Shown: positions 8,822-20,453, counted from the first letter of the stretch. The stretch: DNA of 64,000 nucleotides from Nesterenkonia sandarakina (GCF_013410215.1 NZ_JACCFQ010000001.1:2418001-2482000), one strand, 5' to 3'. Notes: generated by a model not told the origin, from the sequence alone. Made by a program: numbers and translations.

Positions 8822-8837
8822 CTCCACAGCTGTGGAG
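8822..8837. repeat. Perfect 16-bp palindrome CTCCACAGCTGTGGAG
   Basis: A perfect dyad with TCCACA in each arm. It shares TCCACAG with a second palindrome 64 bp downstream. It could be an operator; TCCACA is also the core of a DnaA box, though the flanks fit that poorly. Confidence 0.5.
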
Positions 8838-8886
8838 GAACGCCCAGTATGGGTGTCGGTTCCGCGTCATTGCAGGGGAGTCGCGG

Positions 8887-8903
8887 TCCACAGGTCCTGT
8901 GGA
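8887..8903. repeat. 17-bp hyphenated palindrome TCCACAGG-T-CCTGTGGA
   Basis: Perfect 8-bp arms around one central T. Its TCCACAG arm starts 64 bp (about six helical turns) after the equivalent arm of the first palindrome. It lies 29 bp upstream of the promoter-proximal NrdR-like pair. Confidence 0.5.
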
Positions 8904-8931
8904 GAGCCGGTGGAGAACTACACCGGTGCAA

Positions 8932-8979
8932 GTACATCATCTAGTGGCTGCTGATATCTGCAGACCCAAGATGTAGTAT
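8932..8979 (+). promoter_or_regulatory. Promoter-proximal NrdR-like box pair and nrdH -10 element
   Basis: Box 3 (8932-8947, core ACATCATCTAGTG) and box 4 (8964-8979, core CAAGATGTAGTAT) match about 10 and 12 of the 16 NrdR consensus positions and are again exactly 32 bp apart. TAGTAT at 8974-8979 fits a -10 hexamer and lies inside box 4, so NrdR bound there would cover the promoter. The predicted leader to the nrdH start is about 35 nt. Confidence 0.65.
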
Positions 8980-9020
8980 TGAGGCATAGCCAAAACGTCA
9001 CGTTCGAATCGGGGAGTCCC

Positions 9021-9272
9021 ATGTCTGTCACTGTCTACACCAAGCCCGCCTGCGTCCAGTGCAACGCCACTTACCGCGCCCTGGACAAGAACGGCGTGAC
9101 CTACGAGACCGTCGACATCACCCAGGATCCTGAGGCCCTGGAGCGGCTGCGCGGCCTGGGCTACATGCAGGCCCCCGTGGTCATCACCGAGGCCGATCAC
9201 TGGTCCGGATTCCGTCCCGACAAGATCTCCGAGCTGGCCGTACAGCACGCTGCGATCAGCTCGGTCGCCTGA
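9021..9272 (+). CDS. nrdH: Glutaredoxin-like NrdH redoxin
   Basis: This small redoxin of 83 residues delivers electrons to class Ib ribonucleotide reductase. The N-terminus [14 protein letters not shown] carries the redox pair Cys-Val-Gln-Cys, and the C-terminal half has the NrdH-type block [20 protein letters not shown] start it at ATG 9021 with GGGGAG at 9011-9016; an in-frame upstream extension to 8979 would run through the NrdR box and has no homologous look. It is the first gene of nrdHIEF and nrdI follows after 7 bases. Confidence 0.95.
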   Translation: MSVTVYTKPACVQCNATYRALDKNGVTYETVDITQDPEALERLRGLGYMQAPVVITEADHWSGFRPDKISELAVQHAAISSVA

Positions 9273-9279
9273 TGCAGCC

Positions 9280-9708
9280 GTGAACACCAGCGCACGGCTG
9301 ATCTACTTCTCCTCGGTGTCGAACAACACGCACCGCTTCGTGGAGAAGCTTCAGCGCGGGGCGGGGGAGGTCGCAAGGCTCCCACTGCGCACCAAGGATG
9401 AGACCCTGGCCGCGGAGCGCCCCTTCGTCTTGGTGCTTCCGTCCTACGGAGCCGACGCGGGCGAAGGCTCGGTGCCGAAACAGGTCATCAAGTTCCTCAA
9501 TGTCGAATCCAACAGGAACCTGCTGCGCGGAGTGATCGGCGCGGGCAACACGAATTTTCACGAGAGCTACTGCATCGCCGGGGACATCGTCGCCGCCAAG
9601 TGCCGAGTCCCTCACCTCTACAGATTCGAACTGATGGGCACCGCAGAAGACGTGGCCACAGTCGAATCGGGATTGGAAGAGTTTTGGAAACAGCAACCAA
9701 GCCATTGA
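9280..9708 (+). CDS. nrdI: Class Ib ribonucleotide reductase flavodoxin NrdI
   Basis: NrdI is the flavodoxin-like partner that helps build the dimanganese-tyrosyl radical cofactor of NrdF. The FMN phosphate loop appears as [16 protein letters not shown], followed by [22 protein letters not shown] and the NrdI-typical [16 protein letters not shown]. The 142-residue length is normal. The start is GTG 9280. The end runs close to or into nrdE, which fits tight translational coupling within the operon. Confidence 0.95.
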   Translation: MNTSARLIYFSSVSNNTHRFVEKLQRGAGEVARLPLRTKDETLAAERPFVLVLPSYGADAGEGSVPKQVIKFLNVESNRNLLRGVIGAGNTNFHESYCIAGDIVAAKCRVPHLYRFELMGTAEDVATVESGLEEFWKQQPSH

Positions 9709-9749
9709 ACGCGGCGAGCACCGCACAGACCCAGCAGGGCGGGGCCTCC

Positions 9750-12945
<3,196 letters not shown>

Positions 12946-12964
12946 TCCACTCGTGCACCTACCC

Positions 12965-13759
12965 ATGACAGACACAGGGCCGCTCCAGGTCTATCGGCAG
13001 AGCGCCAGCCACGGCGCCGAGGCCGATCTGGAGCTGGCCCTGTCTCTGTTGCGACGCACGCGCGCCACGAGTCGAACCCGGGACGATCAGGGGCCGGCTG
13101 ACCGTGGGATCCCGCCGCTGCTGCGGCTCTACCGGCCGGAACCCACAGTGGCCTTCGGGCAGCGGGACGAGCGGCTTCCCGGTTTCGACGACGCCGCCCA
13201 GGTCTGCCGGGACGAAGGTTTCACACCGCTGGTGCGTCGCGCCGGGGGCCGCGCGGCGGCTTATCACCAGGGTTCACTGGTCATCGACCACATCGAGCCG
13301 GACCCCGATCCGATCCGGCACTCTCAGAGAAGGTTCACCGAGTTCGGCGAGCTGCTGCGCGAAGCGCTGGAGATCGCAGGCGTCACAGCCCGTCTGGGAC
13401 CGATCCCGGGGGAGTACTGCCCGGGCGATCATTCGGTCCACGGAATCTCACGGGAGCAACCGGATCTCAGGATCAAGCTCATCGGAACCGCCCAGCGAGT
13501 GATCAGCTCCGGCTGGTTGTTCTCTTCCTCGATCATTGTCGAGGACGGAGCCCCGATACGAAGGGTGCTCTCCGGCGCCTACGCGGCGCTCGGGATCCCC
13601 TGGGACCCACTCACCGCCGGTGCGATCACCGACCTCGGGGTGCAAACCACTGTGGAGCAGATCGAGGCGGCGGTGCTTGAGGTCTATCGCCGACGCTTCA
13701 CGCTGGAAGAGATCGACGAGCCCTCGCCGATCCCTTCCAGCGCCGCTGCACACGGCTGA
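12965..13759 (+). CDS. Lipoate-protein ligase A-like protein (BPL/LPL fold)
   Basis: This 264-residue protein has the biotin/lipoate ligase fold: RLYRPEPTVAFGQRD, then LVRRAGGRAAAYHQGSLVID matching the family RR-GGG-YH loop, and RIKLIGTAQRVISSGW containing the adenylate-contacting Lys of the family. Family members attach lipoate or octanoate to enzyme subunits, but some are only transferases. The middle Gly triplet of the loop is altered to Gly-Arg-Ala. It starts 19 bases after nrdF, so it may be read from the nrd promoter. GTG 12953 is an alternative start. No lipoate-dependent enzyme gene is in the window. Confidence 0.75.
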   Translation: MTDTGPLQVYRQSASHGAEADLELALSLLRRTRATSRTRDDQGPADRGIPPLLRLYRPEPTVAFGQRDERLPGFDDAAQVCRDEGFTPLVRRAGGRAAAYHQGSLVIDHIEPDPDPIRHSQRRFTEFGELLREALEIAGVTARLGPIPGEYCPGDHSVHGISREQPDLRIKLIGTAQRVISSGWLFSSSIIVEDGAPIRRVLSGAYAALGIPWDPLTAGAITDLGVQTTVEQIEAAVLEVYRRRFTLEEIDEPSPIPSSAAAHG

Positions 13760-13860
13760 GCAGCGTGTGCCGCTGATCAATCGCCGCCACTGCTCAATTG
13801 CTGCAGCCGCTCAGTGGCTGCACCGGATCAGTGGCTGCAACTGATCAGTTCAGCGGATGA

Positions 13861-14517
13861 TCACTCGCCGCGGTCGATCCAATCCTGCAGCTGCGGAGAC
13901 TCGGTCCCGATCGTGGTTGAGGGGCCGTGTCCGGTGTTGACCAGAGTCTCAGCCGGAAGCTGCTGGAACAGCCGAGTCCGGATCGACTCGATGATGGTCT
14001 CGAAGCTGGAGTAGGACCGGCCCGTCGCGCCGGGGCCTCCGGAGAACAGGGTGTCTCCGGAGAACAGCACCGGCTGGGTGGTCCCATCCGGTCCGGTCAG
14101 CGACTCGGAGTAGAAGCAGGTGGACCCGGGGGAGTGGCCGGGGGTGTGGATAGCCACCAGGGTGGCGTCTCCCACGGTGAACACGTCGCCGTCGCTGATG
14201 TGCACATCCGGCACGGTGCCCTCATGCACCGCGTCCCAGAGCATCTGATCCTCCGGGTTCAGATGGATCCTGCCGCCGAGGCGCTTCTGCACCTCCAGGG
14301 CCTGACTGATGTGGTCGTCGTGCCCGTGGGTGAGCAGGATCGCGCTCACGGCGCGCTCTCCCACGGCATTGGCCACGGCGTCGGCGTCGTGCGCCGGGTC
14401 GATGATGATCACCTCGTGCTCATCGCCGATGATCCAGATGTTGTTGTCCACATCCCAGGTTCCGCCGTCGAGGGAGAACGTTCCGGAGGTGACGAGATTC
14501 TCAAAGCTGGTGCTCAT
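13861..14517 (-). CDS. MBL-fold metallohydrolase next to mycothiol formaldehyde gene
   Basis: This beta-lactamase-fold hydrolase of 218 residues has the full metal motif THGHDDH, a later His in TPGHSPGS, Asp in FSGDTLF and the final His in NTGHGPST, so it should bind two metals, glyoxalase II style. I chose ATG 14517 because GAGGAA lies 4 nt upstream; a TTG at 14529 is in frame. It lies directly behind the mycothiol-dependent formaldehyde dehydrogenase gene, a pairing I recall from other actinobacteria. Hydrolysis of S-formylmycothiol to formate and mycothiol is the attractive role, but that is inference. Confidence 0.85.
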   Translation of the reverse strand: MSTSFENLVTSGTFSLDGGTWDVDNNIWIIGDEHEVIIIDPAHDADAVANAVGERAVSAILLTHGHDDHISQALEVQKRLGGRIHLNPEDQMLWDAVHEGTVPDVHISDGDVFTVGDATLVAIHTPGHSPGSTCFYSESLTGPDGTTQPVLFSGDTLFSGGPGATGRSYSSFETIIESIRTRLFQQLPAETLVNTGHGPSTTIGTESPQLQDWIDRGE

Positions 14518-14525
14518 GGGGTTCC

Positions 14526-15635
14526 TCAATTCTGCGTGGAGGACTGCAGCTCGACCACCGAGCGCAGCACCTCGCCGCGGTTCATCGTGTCGAAGGCTTC
14601 CTGGACCTGGTCGAGAGACACCCGTTCGGTGACGAAGGCGTCGAGGTCGAGATTGCCGTTGCGGTAGTGGCTGACCAGCATCGGGAAGTCTCGGGAGGGC
14701 AGGCAGTCGCCGTACCAGGAGGACTTCAGCGAGCCGCCGCGGCCGAAGACGTCAGCCAGTGGCAGCTCCAAGGTGTGGGAGGGGTCAGGGACCCCGACCA
14801 GCACCACGCGTCCGGCGAGATCGCGGGCGTAGAACGCCTGCTTATAGGTCTCGGGGCGGCCCACGGCGTCGATGACCAGATCAGCGCCGAATCCGCCGGT
14901 CAGCTCGCGGATGCTCTCCACGGCGTCGGACTCCTTGGAGTTGATCGTGTGGGTGGCGCCGAGCTCGGAGGCCTTGGTGAGCTTCCGCTCATCCAGGTCC
15001 ACGGCGATGATTGTGGTGGCTCCGGCCAGCTTCGCACCGAGCACGGCTGCGGTGCCCACCCCGCCGGCGCCGATCACGGCCACGGACTCGCCGCGCTTGA
15101 CCTCTCCGGTGTTGATCGCAGCACCGATGCCGGCCATGATTCCGCAGCCCAGCAGACCCACCGCAGCATTGGACTCGGCCGGGACATCTTCGATGAGGGT
15201 GCACTGTCCGGCGGCCACCAGGGTCTTCTCGGCGAAGGCTCCGATGCCCAGCGCCGCTTCAAGAGGCGTGCCGTCGGTGAGGGTCATCTGCTGCTGCGCA
15301 TTGTGGGTGTCGAAGCAGTACTTCGGCTCGCCCTTGCGGCAGGCGCGGCATTCCCCGCAGACCGCACGCCAGTTCAAGATCACGGTGTCCCCGACCTTGA
15401 CGTTGGTCACGCCCTCGCCGATCTCCGAGACCCGCCCGGTGGCCTCGTGGCCGAGCAGGTAGGGGAAGTTGTCTCCCACCTCACCCTGTTGGTAATGCTG
15501 GTCGGTCTGGCACACGCCGCAGGTCAGGACATCGACCACCACCTCGCCGGCGATCGGGTCCGGGACGATGATCTGCTCCAGGACGGCGGGACCGTCCTTC
15601 TCTTTGACGACGACGGCATTCACGGTCTGGGGCAT
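14526..15635 (-). CDS. mscR: S-(hydroxymethyl)mycothiol dehydrogenase
   Basis: This zinc-dependent medium-chain dehydrogenase of 369 residues oxidises the adduct of mycothiol and formaldehyde, doing for actinobacteria what glutathione-dependent formaldehyde dehydrogenase does elsewhere. Catalytic zinc ligands lie in [11 protein letters not shown] and LLGHEATG; the four structural-zinc Cys lie in [16 protein letters not shown]. The NAD motif is [17 protein letters not shown]. The C-terminal part, including [17 protein letters not shown], fits the MscR/AdhE2 group. It is probably the first gene of a two-gene detoxification operon with the MBL hydrolase. Confidence 0.92.
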   Translation of the reverse strand: MPQTVNAVVVKEKDGPAVLEQIIVPDPIAGEVVVDVLTCGVCQTDQHYQQGEVGDNFPYLLGHEATGRVSEIGEGVTNVKVGDTVILNWRAVCGECRACRKGEPKYCFDTHNAQQQMTLTDGTPLEAALGIGAFAEKTLVAAGQCTLIEDVPAESNAAVGLLGCGIMAGIGAAINTGEVKRGESVAVIGAGGVGTAAVLGAKLAGATTIIAVDLDERKLTKASELGATHTINSKESDAVESIRELTGGFGADLVIDAVGRPETYKQAFYARDLAGRVVLVGVPDPSHTLELPLADVFGRGGSLKSSWYGDCLPSRDFPMLVSHYRNGNLDLDAFVTERVSLDQVQEAFDTMNRGEVLRSVVELQSSTQN

Positions 15636-15668
15636 TGCCAGCTCCTCAATATCTGCAGGTCACACGTT

Positions 15669-15687
15669 CGGCGCGGGTCCCGCGCCG
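15669..15687. terminator. Perfect 9-1-9 inverted repeat between VKOR and mscR
   Basis: CGGCGCGGG-T-CCCGCGCCG forms a GC-rich dyad 35 bases beyond the VKOR stop on the minus strand and 34 bases before mscR. It has no T-tract, so it could be a terminator for the VKOR gene or an operator for mscR. Confidence 0.45.
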
Positions 15688-15721
15688 GTTTCCACGATAT
15701 CTCAGCGGTGAGCGCTGAACC

Positions 15722-16333
15722 TCAGCCGGTGAAGGCCTGGGGGAACTGGAGGATGATGCTGCCCACCACCACCAGGTAGATCAGGACGATCGCCACCCAC
15801 CACCAGTCGGCGGAGAACTTCTGCAGCCCGGGACCCACCGGAAGCGCGCCGGTGGCGATGTTGCGCGCAGTCACGATCACGAACATCGGGATGACCGCCG
15901 CCCAGACCACCATGCAGTAGGGGCAGAGGGCGCCGATCACGAACACCGCCTGGGACCACAGCCAGATGCAGAAACCGAGTGCGAAGGTCACTCCGGCCTG
16001 CAGACCGAGCCAGTACCAGCGGGGCAGCGGGACCCGGCCGAGGATGGTCACCGCCACCAGGATGGCCAGCGGGAATCCCACGACGCCGAGGAAGATGTTC
16101 GGGAATCCGAAGCTCGAAGCCTGCCAGGAGTCCATGACCAGGCCACAGGAGACCCAGGGATTGATATCGCAGGCGGTGGTGTAGTCCGCATCACGCCAGA
16201 GCTGGATCCGCTCGTACATCAACAGCCCGCTGGCCACCGCCGCCACGATCGAGGTCAGCAGCAGCCAGACCCCTACCGATCGCGTGGAGGCGACGCGCGG
16301 GCGAATCAGCTGATCAGTTCGGTGTGGGGCCAT
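15722..16333 (-). CDS. Vitamin K epoxide reductase (VKOR) family membrane protein
   Basis: This bacterial VKOR homolog of 203 residues would reoxidise disulfide-bond-forming proteins using menaquinone. It has about five membrane helices. The loop Cys pair is Cys55 and Cys63 (ACDINPWVSCG), the conserved Ser is in SSFGFPN, and the active-site motif CPYC is at 137-140. No fused thioredoxin domain is present, so a separate DsbA-like partner should exist elsewhere. It starts at ATG 16333 with TAGAAT 6 nt upstream, so it is predicted to be leaderless. Confidence 0.92.
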   Translation of the reverse strand: MAPHRTDQLIRPRVASTRSVGVWLLLTSIVAAVASGLLMYERIQLWRDADYTTACDINPWVSCGLVMDSWQASSFGFPNIFLGVVGFPLAILVAVTILGRVPLPRWYWLGLQAGVTFALGFCIWLWSQAVFVIGALCPYCMVVWAAVIPMFVIVTARNIATGALPVGPGLQKFSADWWWVAIVLIYLVVVGSIILQFPQAFTG

Positions 16334-16345
16334 GCGGGGATTCTA
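16334..16345 (-). promoter_or_regulatory. -10 hexamer TAGAAT, predicted leaderless VKOR promoter
   Basis: On the minus strand TAGAAT (16345-16340) ends 6 nt before ATG 16333, which leaves no room for a ribosome binding site. No good -35 hexamer is visible. Confidence 0.55.
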
Positions 16346-16715
16346 CGCAAGATATCTGGAGCGGTATGCGATACTGAGTCACATCGGCGCGCGGACCACA
16401 CCCGCAGACCGAGAAGGCTTGTATGGCATCACCCCAGCCGCAGAGAACCCGCTGTGAGATACCGTCACTGCGGAGGCGAGGGAGCGATGAACAGCCACTG
16501 GAAGGCCGCGCAGAGCGCGCTCCGTGAGAATCGGAGCAGCGCCCGGAAAGCCAGTGGAGCTGGGCACAATAGGTTTGAGACAACATCAATATGTGGAATG
16601 AGCAGGTCGCACCCTTTGTGAGAGCCAGGGTCAACGCGACCGGCTGAATCCACCTAAGCAGAGCCGCAGATGCGGTGAGTGTGGCACCGTGGGAGCGGTC
16701 AGGAGCAACTCCATA
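16334..16715. other. Intergenic region and probable leader upstream of rne
   Basis: This 382-bp region separates divergent VKOR and rne. It includes a possible 44-codon ORF from ATG 16487 to stop 16621 with a purine-rich GGAGGCGAGGGAGCG directly upstream, beginning MNSHWKAAQSAL. Its product matches nothing I know, so it may be chance or a leader peptide. TAGGTT at 16571-16576 could be a -10 element for rne. Nothing else is recognised. Confidence 0.35.
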
Positions 16716-19700
16716 ATGTCCCACCCCGAGACCCCCGCAGACGACACCGCGGGCAACAACGACATCTTCAATCCGTTCAGTGCACCACAGCCGCCGAAGC
16801 AGAGCGCAGAGCCCGCCGCTGAGGCCGATGAGACGGATGCCGCTGGACCCACCGTGCAGGACGACGCCGTCAACGTCCTCTTCCAGGCGCCCGACCTTGC
16901 CACCGTCAAGGCTCGCAGCAGCGCCAGAGACGAGTCCACCGGCTCCCGGGAGGGCCGTTCCGGGAAGAACGATCGGTCCGAGCACAACGAGTCATCGCAG
17001 TCCGACGCAGGGCAGTCCAACAACCAGCAGTCCGGGAACCAGCAGGACCGGGCCTCGTCAGAGGAAGACTCGCAGGGCTGGGACTCCTCCTCGGATGAGG
17101 ACCAGGACGGCGACGGATCAGGGCGCCGGTCGCGTCGGAAGCGCCGCCGCGGCGGCCGGAACAAGAATCGCGGCTCCGAGGGTTCCTCGGACTCCGGCGA
17201 TTCCGGATCCTCGGACGCTGGACGCGGGCAGGATCCGACGGGTCAGCGCGACTCCGAGAGCAAGGACGATTCCAAAGGCTCGGCGTCGAAGAACGCCGAC
17301 TCCTCTGCCTCCGGTGAGCAGGGCCGCGCTGCCACCGGTGAGAACTCCGCCGAGGATGACTCGCCGGTGATCCGCAAGCGGCGGCGTCGTCGTCGTGGCA
17401 GCTCCGACCTTGAGGTGGAGTCCAACGAGGACGATGCTCACACCGTGACCCGGGTGCGCGCCCCGCGCGAAGCCGCAGAGGCTCCGGCGTCGGACAAGGT
17501 CACCGGGCTCAAGGGTTCCACTCGGCTTGAGGCCAAGCGGCAGCGCCGTCGCTCCTCCCGAGACACCGGTCGCCGTCGGCAGGTGATCACCGAGGCCGAG
17601 TTCCTGGCTCGCCGCGAGTCCGTGGACCGCAAGATGATCGTGCGCCAGCGGGGGGAGCGGATCCAGATCGGTGTGCTCGAAGACGGTGTGCTCGCTGAGC
17701 ACTACGTCTCGCACACCACCCAGGACTCCTTGATCGGCAACGTCTATCTGGGCAAGGTCCAGAACGTGCTGCCCTCCATGGAGGCTGCCTTCGTGGACAT
17801 CGGACGAGGCCGCAATGCCGTGCTCTACGCCGGTGAGGTCGACTGGGCCGCGTCCCGCCTCAACGGTGGACCCCGGAAGATCGAGAACGCCCTGAAGTCC
17901 GGGGACTCCGTGCTGGTCCAGGTCACCAAGGACCCGGTGGGACATAAGGGCGCCCGGCTCACCAGCCAGATCTCGCTGCCCGGCCGCTACCTGGTATTCG
18001 TCCCCGGCGGTTCGATGACCGGGATCTCACGGAAGCTGCCCGACACCGAGCGGGCCCGACTGAAGAAGGTCCTGAAGGATCACATGCCGGACAACGCCGG
18101 TGTGATCGTGCGCACCGCCGCCGAGGGTGCCTCAGAGGAGGAGCTGACCAACGACATCAACCGGCTGCGCGCGCTCTGGGAGCAGATCCAGCGCCAGTCC
18201 GAGGACAAGAAGGTCCTCGCACCCGAGCTCTTCTACGCCGAACCGGACCTGACCATCAAGGTGGTCCGCGACGTCTTCAACGAGGACTTCTCCTCCATGG
18301 AGGTCCAGGGCGAAGAGACCTGGGACAACATCGAGGCCTACGTCACCTATGTAGCCCCGCACCTGCTCGATCGGCTGCAGCAGTGGATCCCAGAGGAGCA
18401 GAAGAGCAACGACATCTTCGCCCACCACCGGATCGACGAGCAGCTGAACAAGGCGCTGGACCGCAAGGTCAACCTGCCCTCCGGCGGTTCGCTGGTCTTC
18501 GACCGCACCGAGGCGATGACCGTGGTCGATGTCAACACCGGCAAGTTCGTCGGATCCGGCGGAAACCTCGAGGAGACCGTCACCAAGAACAACCTCGAAG
18601 CCGCCGAGGAGCTGGTGCGCCAGCTGCGTCTGCGCGACATCGGTGGGATCATCGTGGTCGACTTCATCGACATGGTCCTCGAGGTCAACCGGGACCTGGT
18701 GCTGCGCCGCCTCGTCGAGTGCCTGGGCCGTGACCGGACCAAGCATCAGGTCGCCGAGGTGACCTCACTGGGGCTGATCCAGATGACGCGCAAGCGCATG
18801 GGCACCGGACTCCTGGAGGTGTTCTCCGAGGACTGCGAGCACTGTGCTGGACGCGGCGTGATCACCCACCCAGAGCCGGTGGAGCACGGCGGATCCTTCA
18901 CCTCACACGGGGAGCCGCAGAAGGCACGGGCGCCTAAGAAGCGGCGCAAGTCCAAGGGCCGCCGCCCCGAGGATGACCAGGACGCCGCCCAGCCCGCCCA
19001 GCAGTCGTCCCCCGAGGTCAGCGCAGAGGAGAAGCAGCGCCAGGAGAAGGCCCGCCAGGCGCTGGCTCAGGTCGCCGCCGCGACCGCCTCCAAGCACGCC
19101 GAGGAAGAGCAGCGCTCCACCGAGGGTGAGCGTGCCAAGGCCGAGGAGCCTGAGCAGAACCGCAACGACGGCGGCCGCGCCGGGCAGAACGCGCAGTCCG
19201 GCGCCGATTCCGGCACAGGCTCACGTCCGGCCCGCCGCCGAGGCCGCCGCAGCGCCAGCCAGCCCGCGGGCAGCACCGCGCAGAACAACACGGCGCAGAA
19301 CAACACGGCGCAGGAAAGCACCGCGCAGAACAGCTCCGGACCGGCCGACGCGGCCGCTTCGGACAGCGACGCCGGCACCCGTGCGGGCTCTGCCAAGGCC
19401 GAGGCCGGGCAGACCGACGCAGCCAAGGCCGACGCAGCGAAGTCCGGTGCTGCGAAGTCCGAATCCGGGACCTCCAAGGCCCCGGCGGCGTCCACGGATG
19501 CTCCGGCCGAGAAGGTGTTGCGGATCGGCGGCGAGGAGGTTCCGCTTCCGCGCGCCGAGAAGCGCGACCAGAAGGCTTCCGCCTCGGCGGGCGCCTCGGG
19601 CAAGGACAAGCAGGCCTCGCTGGACACCCTGGGTCAGGCGCTGGACTCGCGTGAACCGCGCAGCCCGGCACCGACCCGCCGTCGTCGTCGTGCCGCCGGA

Positions 19701-19883
19701 TCCGTCCAGGGAGCCTCCGGTGAGGTCCAGCAGATCGCCGCCGCAGAGAAGCCAGAGGGCAAGACCTTCTCTTCGGCTCAGACCGAGCAGGGCGCGGTCG
19801 AGACGCCGAAGAAGAAGCCGACCGGCGAGCCGGTGATGTTCGGCGTCGGGGTCAAGGCCGAGGAGATCTCCCGCCCCGAGTAG
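16716..19883 (+). CDS. rne: Ribonuclease E/G family endoribonuclease
   Basis: This RNase E/G of about 1055 residues processes and degrades RNA. The catalytic core lies in the middle, from about residue 300 to 730. The S1-like domain shows VLEDGVLAEHYV and GNVYLGKVQNVLPSMEAAFVD; the DNase I-like catalytic part shows TVVDVNTGKF and IIVVDFIDM; the zinc-link is EDCEHCAGRG. The long N-terminal tail is Ser/Asp/Arg-rich and the C-terminal tail is Ala/Lys/Glu-rich with short AQNNT-type repeats, both predicted disordered as in other actinobacterial enzymes. ATG 16716 follows AGGAG at 16701. It heads the rne-rplU-rpmA cluster, with a terminator before rplU. Confidence 0.93.
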   Translation: MSHPETPADDTAGNNDIFNPFSAPQPPKQSAEPAAEADETDAAGPTVQDDAVNVLFQAPDLATVKARSSARDESTGSREGRSGKNDRSEHNESSQSDAGQSNNQQSGNQQDRASSEEDSQGWDSSSDEDQDGDGSGRRSRRKRRRGGRNKNRGSEGSSDSGDSGSSDAGRGQDPTGQRDSESKDDSKGSASKNADSSASGEQGRAATGENSAEDDSPVIRKRRRRRRGSSDLEVESNEDDAHTVTRVRAPREAAEAPASDKVTGLKGSTRLEAKRQRRRSSRDTGRRRQVITEAEFLARRESVDRKMIVRQRGERIQIGVLEDGVLAEHYVSHTTQDSLIGNVYLGKVQNVLPSMEAAFVDIGRGRNAVLYAGEVDWAASRLNGGPRKIENALKSGDSVLVQVTKDPVGHKGARLTSQISLPGRYLVFVPGGSMTGISRKLPDTERARLKKVLKDHMPDNAGVIVRTAAEGASEEELTNDINRLRALWEQIQRQSEDKKVLAPELFYAEPDLTIKVVRDVFNEDFSSMEVQGEETWDNIEAYVTYVAPHLLDRLQQWIPEEQKSNDIFAHHRIDEQLNKALDRKVNLPSGGSLVFDRTEAMTVVDVNTGKFVGSGGNLEETVTKNNLEAAEELVRQLRLRDIGGIIVVDFIDMVLEVNRDLVLRRLVECLGRDRTKHQVAEVTSLGLIQMTRKRMGTGLLEVFSEDCEHCAGRGVITHPEPVEHGGSFTSHGEPQKARAPKKRRKSKGRRPEDDQDAAQPAQQSSPEVSAEEKQRQEKARQALAQVAAATASKHAEEEQRSTEGERAKAEEPEQNRNDGGRAGQNAQSGADSGTGSRPARRRGRRSASQPAGSTAQNNTAQNNTAQESTAQNSSGPADAAASDSDAGTRAGSAKAEAGQTDAAKADAAKSGAAKSESGTSKAPAASTDAPAEKVLRIGGEEVPLPRAEKRDQKASASAGASGKDKQASLDTLGQALDSREPRSPAPTRRRRRAAGSVQGASGEVQQIAAAEKPEGKTFSSAQTEQGAVETPKKKPTGEPVMFGVGVKAEEISRPE

Positions 19884-19891
19884 TCGGTGGG

Positions 19892-19929
19892 CCGAGCCCG
19901 CTCACCTCCTGGCGGGGAGGCGGGCTCGG
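19892..19929 (+). terminator. Hairpin after rne
   Basis: CCGAGCCCGC (19892-19901) pairs perfectly with GCGGGCTCGG (19920-19929), with further CCTCC/GGAGG pairing inside. It lies 8 bases after the rne stop. A weak T-containing tail follows. Confidence 0.65.
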
Positions 19930-20092
19930 TCAACTTGCTGTCCCCAGGCTCCTCGCGTAAGGTTGACCCTTGGTGTGATAAGCACCGACATGTCTTCCGC
20001 GCAGATCTGCGGAGAGTCTCCCTCGGGGAGATCACCCGCGATCTGCGCGATTGGTTTTAGTCCGAATGATCATCGAGAGAAGTGAGTCCCAA

Positions 20093-20401
20093 GTGGTGTA
20101 CGCGATTGTCCGCGCTGGCGGCCGCCAGGAAAAGGTTTCCGTTGGAGACCTCGTGACCGTTGACCGAGTTCCGGGCGCGGCAGGCAGCACCATTAAGCTG
20201 CCGGCAGTGATGCTGGTGGACGGGGACAAGGTCACTACCGCAGCAGATGAGCTCGCCAAGGTCTCGGTCGAGGCCGAGGTCCTGGAGAACATCCGCGGTA
20301 AGAAGATCGTCATTGAGAAGTTCAAGAACAAGACCGGCTACCGCAAGCGCCAGGGTCACCGTTCGGAACTCACCCGCATCAAGGTGACCTCGATCGCCTG
20401 A
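20093..20401 (+). CDS. rplU: 50S ribosomal protein L21
   Basis: L21 binds 23S rRNA in the large subunit. The protein of 102 residues shows the standard start [19 protein letters not shown] and the C-terminal signature [19 protein letters not shown]. The start is the first of two adjacent GTG codons at 20093, behind GAGAAGTGAG; the longer upstream frame has no L21 homology. The gene follows the rne terminator and runs into rpmA after 52 bases. Confidence 0.97.
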   Translation: MVYAIVRAGGRQEKVSVGDLVTVDRVPGAAGSTIKLPAVMLVDGDKVTTAADELAKVSVEAEVLENIRGKKIVIEKFKNKTGYRKRQGHRSELTRIKVTSIA

Positions 20402-20453
20402 GGCGTTCCAGGTTCGCAGATTCCCCGTTCTTCCTGAGAGGTAGGCAGACCCA

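Larger units (their letters stand above)
8516..9020. promoter_or_regulatory. Intergenic control region between alarmone synthetase and nrdHIEF
   Basis: This 505-bp stretch has no convincing gene. It holds, from left to right, one pair of NrdR-like boxes (8710-8757), two perfect TCCACAG-type palindromes (8822-8837 and 8887-8903), and a second NrdR-like pair (8932-8979) just before nrdH. A loose direct repeat built on CTTCTTCT followed by ATC-GAC lies near 8751-8775 and 8799-8821. Confidence 0.7.

Noticed and set aside
8377-8976. 199-codon plus-strand frame crossing the nrd control region
   Set aside because: It begins antisense to the alarmone synthetase N-terminus, crosses the regulatory palindromes and has no ribosome binding site or domain.
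8979-9020. Upstream extension of NrdH by 14 codons
   Set aside because: It would begin in the NrdR box and -10 region; ATG 9021 has a proper ribosome binding site and gives normal NrdH length.
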